From Candidatus Aphodoplasma excrementigallinarum (GTDB lineage Bacteria > Bacillota > Clostridia > UBA1381 > UMGS1253), in contig DVOF01000045.1 in assembly GCA_018713805.1 (NCBI GenBank), forward strand, positions 1-6,315: a stretch of DNA of 6,315 nucleotides, written 5' to 3'. Below are positions 5,459 to 6,315 of the stretch, one piece after another. The position numbers and the translations under genes are program-made. Each line of letters opens with the position of its first letter. Positions within the stretch are counted from its first letter, which is position 1. The notes under the pieces are model-generated. The model was given only the letters and a program-made list of their open reading frames with translations. It searched no databases and was not told where the DNA came from.

Positions 5459-6244
5459 TTATTTTTGCCCTAAAAACAGCGTCCCAACCGGCTCGCCGTC
5501 CAGCATTTTGTAAATATCATATGGGTTTTCCCCATTCAGTATCACCATATCGATGCCCGCCTGCGTCGCGATGTCGCCCGCGTGTAGCTTCGTAATCATG
5601 CCGCCCGTGCCGCGCCGGCTCCCAGCGCCGCCAGCGCAATCCCGGATTTCCGGCCCGATCTGCTCGACTACGTGGATCAGCCTCGCGTCGGAGTTGGACT
5701 TTGGGTCTTTGTCGTACAGCCCGTCAATATCCGACAGAATCACGAGCAAATCCGCCGAGATCAATTCCGCTACGAGCGCAGACAGCGTGTCGTTGTCGCC
5801 GAACTCGACCTCCTCGGTCGACACGGTGTCGTTCTCATTCACGATCGGGATGACGCCCAGCTCAAGCAGCGTTTCAAACGTATTCTGCGCATTCTGCTTG
5901 CGCAGCGCATGCTCCATTACATCCATCGTCAAAAGCACCTGCGCGACTGTGTTGTTGTATTCTGAAAACAGCTTGTCATATAAATACATCAGCTCGCTCT
6001 GCCCAATCGCCGCCAGCGCCTGTTTGTGCGGCAGCGCCTTCGGCCGCTCGCCCTCGCCCATCTTTGCCACGCCGACGGCGATTGCCCCGGACGAAACCAG
6101 GATAATGTCCTTGCCGGAATTGCGCAAATCGCACAGCACGCGCGCCAGCTTCTCCACCCGCTGGATATTGACCTTGCCGGTTTCATACGTCAGCGTCGAC
6201 GTCCCGACCTTAAATACGATTCGTTTTGCATCTTTCAGCACCAT
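5459..6244 (-). CDS. proB: Glutamate 5-kinase, short form without PUA domain
   Basis: ProB phosphorylates the gamma-carboxyl of glutamate with ATP, the first committed step of proline synthesis. The 261 residues form a complete amino-acid kinase domain: RIVFKVGTSTL (8-18, with K12), VSSGAIAVG (50-58), NENDTVS (136-142), FGDNDTLSA (148-156), SDIDGLYDKDP (171-181) and the nucleotide-loop GTGGMITK (212-219). The protein stops right after the kinase fold (PVGTLFLGQK), so the C-terminal PUA domain of the approximately 367-residue E. coli enzyme is absent. Short forms are known in other bacteria, so this is probably natural rather than a truncation. Feedback inhibition by proline is usual for the kinase domain, but I cannot confirm it here. 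ATG 6244 gives the expected N-terminus, although the ribosome binding site is poor (GTGGGAAA-like). It is the first gene of the operon visible in the window. Confidence 0.97.
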   Translation of the reverse strand: MVLKDAKRIVFKVGTSTLTYETGKVNIQRVEKLARVLCDLRNSGKDIILVSSGAIAVGVAKMGEGERPKALPHKQALAAIGQSELMYLYDKLFSEYNNTVAQVLLTMDVMEHALRKQNAQNTFETLLELGVIPIVNENDTVSTEEVEFGDNDTLSALVAELISADLLVILSDIDGLYDKDPKSNSDARLIHVVEQIGPEIRDCAGGAGSRRGTGGMITKLHAGDIATQAGIDMVILNGENPYDIYKMLDGEPVGTLFLGQK

Positions 6245-6302
6245 ACTCTGTTTCCCACTACTTTCTATTCTGTAATTGATCTGCTTTTTCTGCCTTTTTA
6301 TT

Positions 6303-6308
6303 ATTATA
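6303..6308 (-). promoter_or_regulatory. proB: Candidate -10 box upstream of proB
   Basis: A perfect TATAAT reads on the minus strand in an AT-rich patch about 60 bases before the proB start. The matching -35 would fall at roughly 6326-6331, outside the window, so the promoter cannot be confirmed. Nothing visible in the 70 bases upstream of proB resembles a T-box or other riboswitch, but any such leader would lie mostly off the edge. Confidence 0.4.
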
Positions 6309-6315
6309 ATATGGA

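Noticed and set aside
4269..5513. Long plus-strand open frame of 414 codons opposite proA
   Set aside because: It is antisense to proA, is rich in H, R and A as GC-rich shadow frames are, and shows no domain or ribosome binding site. The equal length to ProA is coincidence.
5553..6275. Plus-strand 240-codon frame opposite proB
   Set aside because: It is antisense to intact kinase motifs and serine-rich as expected from the complementary frame.
1..6315. CRISPR array, tRNA, rRNA, insertion sequence or toxin-antitoxin pair
   Set aside because: No regularly spaced repeats, tRNA-like cloverleaf, transposase or terminal inverted repeats were seen. The XRE/DUF6809 pair is divergent and DUF6809 shows no known toxin motif.

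Overview
The window looks like a chromosomal segment of a moderately GC-rich member of the Bacillota, most likely Clostridia. This is inferred from strong AGGAGG-type ribosome binding sites, use of TTG and GTG starts, a proB-proA pair with a short ProB, a BipA-type GTPase of Bacillota style, and a small protein resembling DUF6809. No rRNA, marker protein or database match was available, so the lineage is an estimate.

Layout. The left 580 bases differ from the rest. Positions 1-260 are strongly AT-rich and hold the N-terminus of an XRE/Cro-CI helix-turn-helix regulator on the minus strand, cut by the window edge. A divergent control region follows, with a near-ideal sigma-A promoter and two 19-base imperfect palindromes. 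That promoter drives a 97-codon gene on the plus strand resembling DUF6809. Together these look like a small repressor-controlled accessory module, possibly the edge or remnant of an integrated element.

From 551 to the right end every recognised gene is on the minus strand. In transcription order they are: proB (glutamate 5-kinase), proA (glutamate-5-semialdehyde dehydrogenase), a uroporphyrinogen-decarboxylase-family protein that is not HemE, and a NUDIX hydrolase. The gaps are 20, 35 and 0 bases, so these four probably form one transcription unit. A 242-base gap with a terminator-like hairpin and a promoter candidate follows, then typA/bipA with its own ribosome binding site and a clear intrinsic terminator.

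Function. ProB and ProA catalyse the first two steps of proline synthesis from glutamate; proC is not in the window. The UROD-family protein and the NUDIX enzyme have unknown substrates and look like passengers of the proBA operon. TypA is a ribosome-associated translational GTPase. I see no strong evidence of a new multi-gene system. The most distinctive items are the regulator/DUF6809 control region, the attachment of a UROD-family and a NUDIX gene to proBA, and an open frame that exactly bridges the NUDIX-typA gap.
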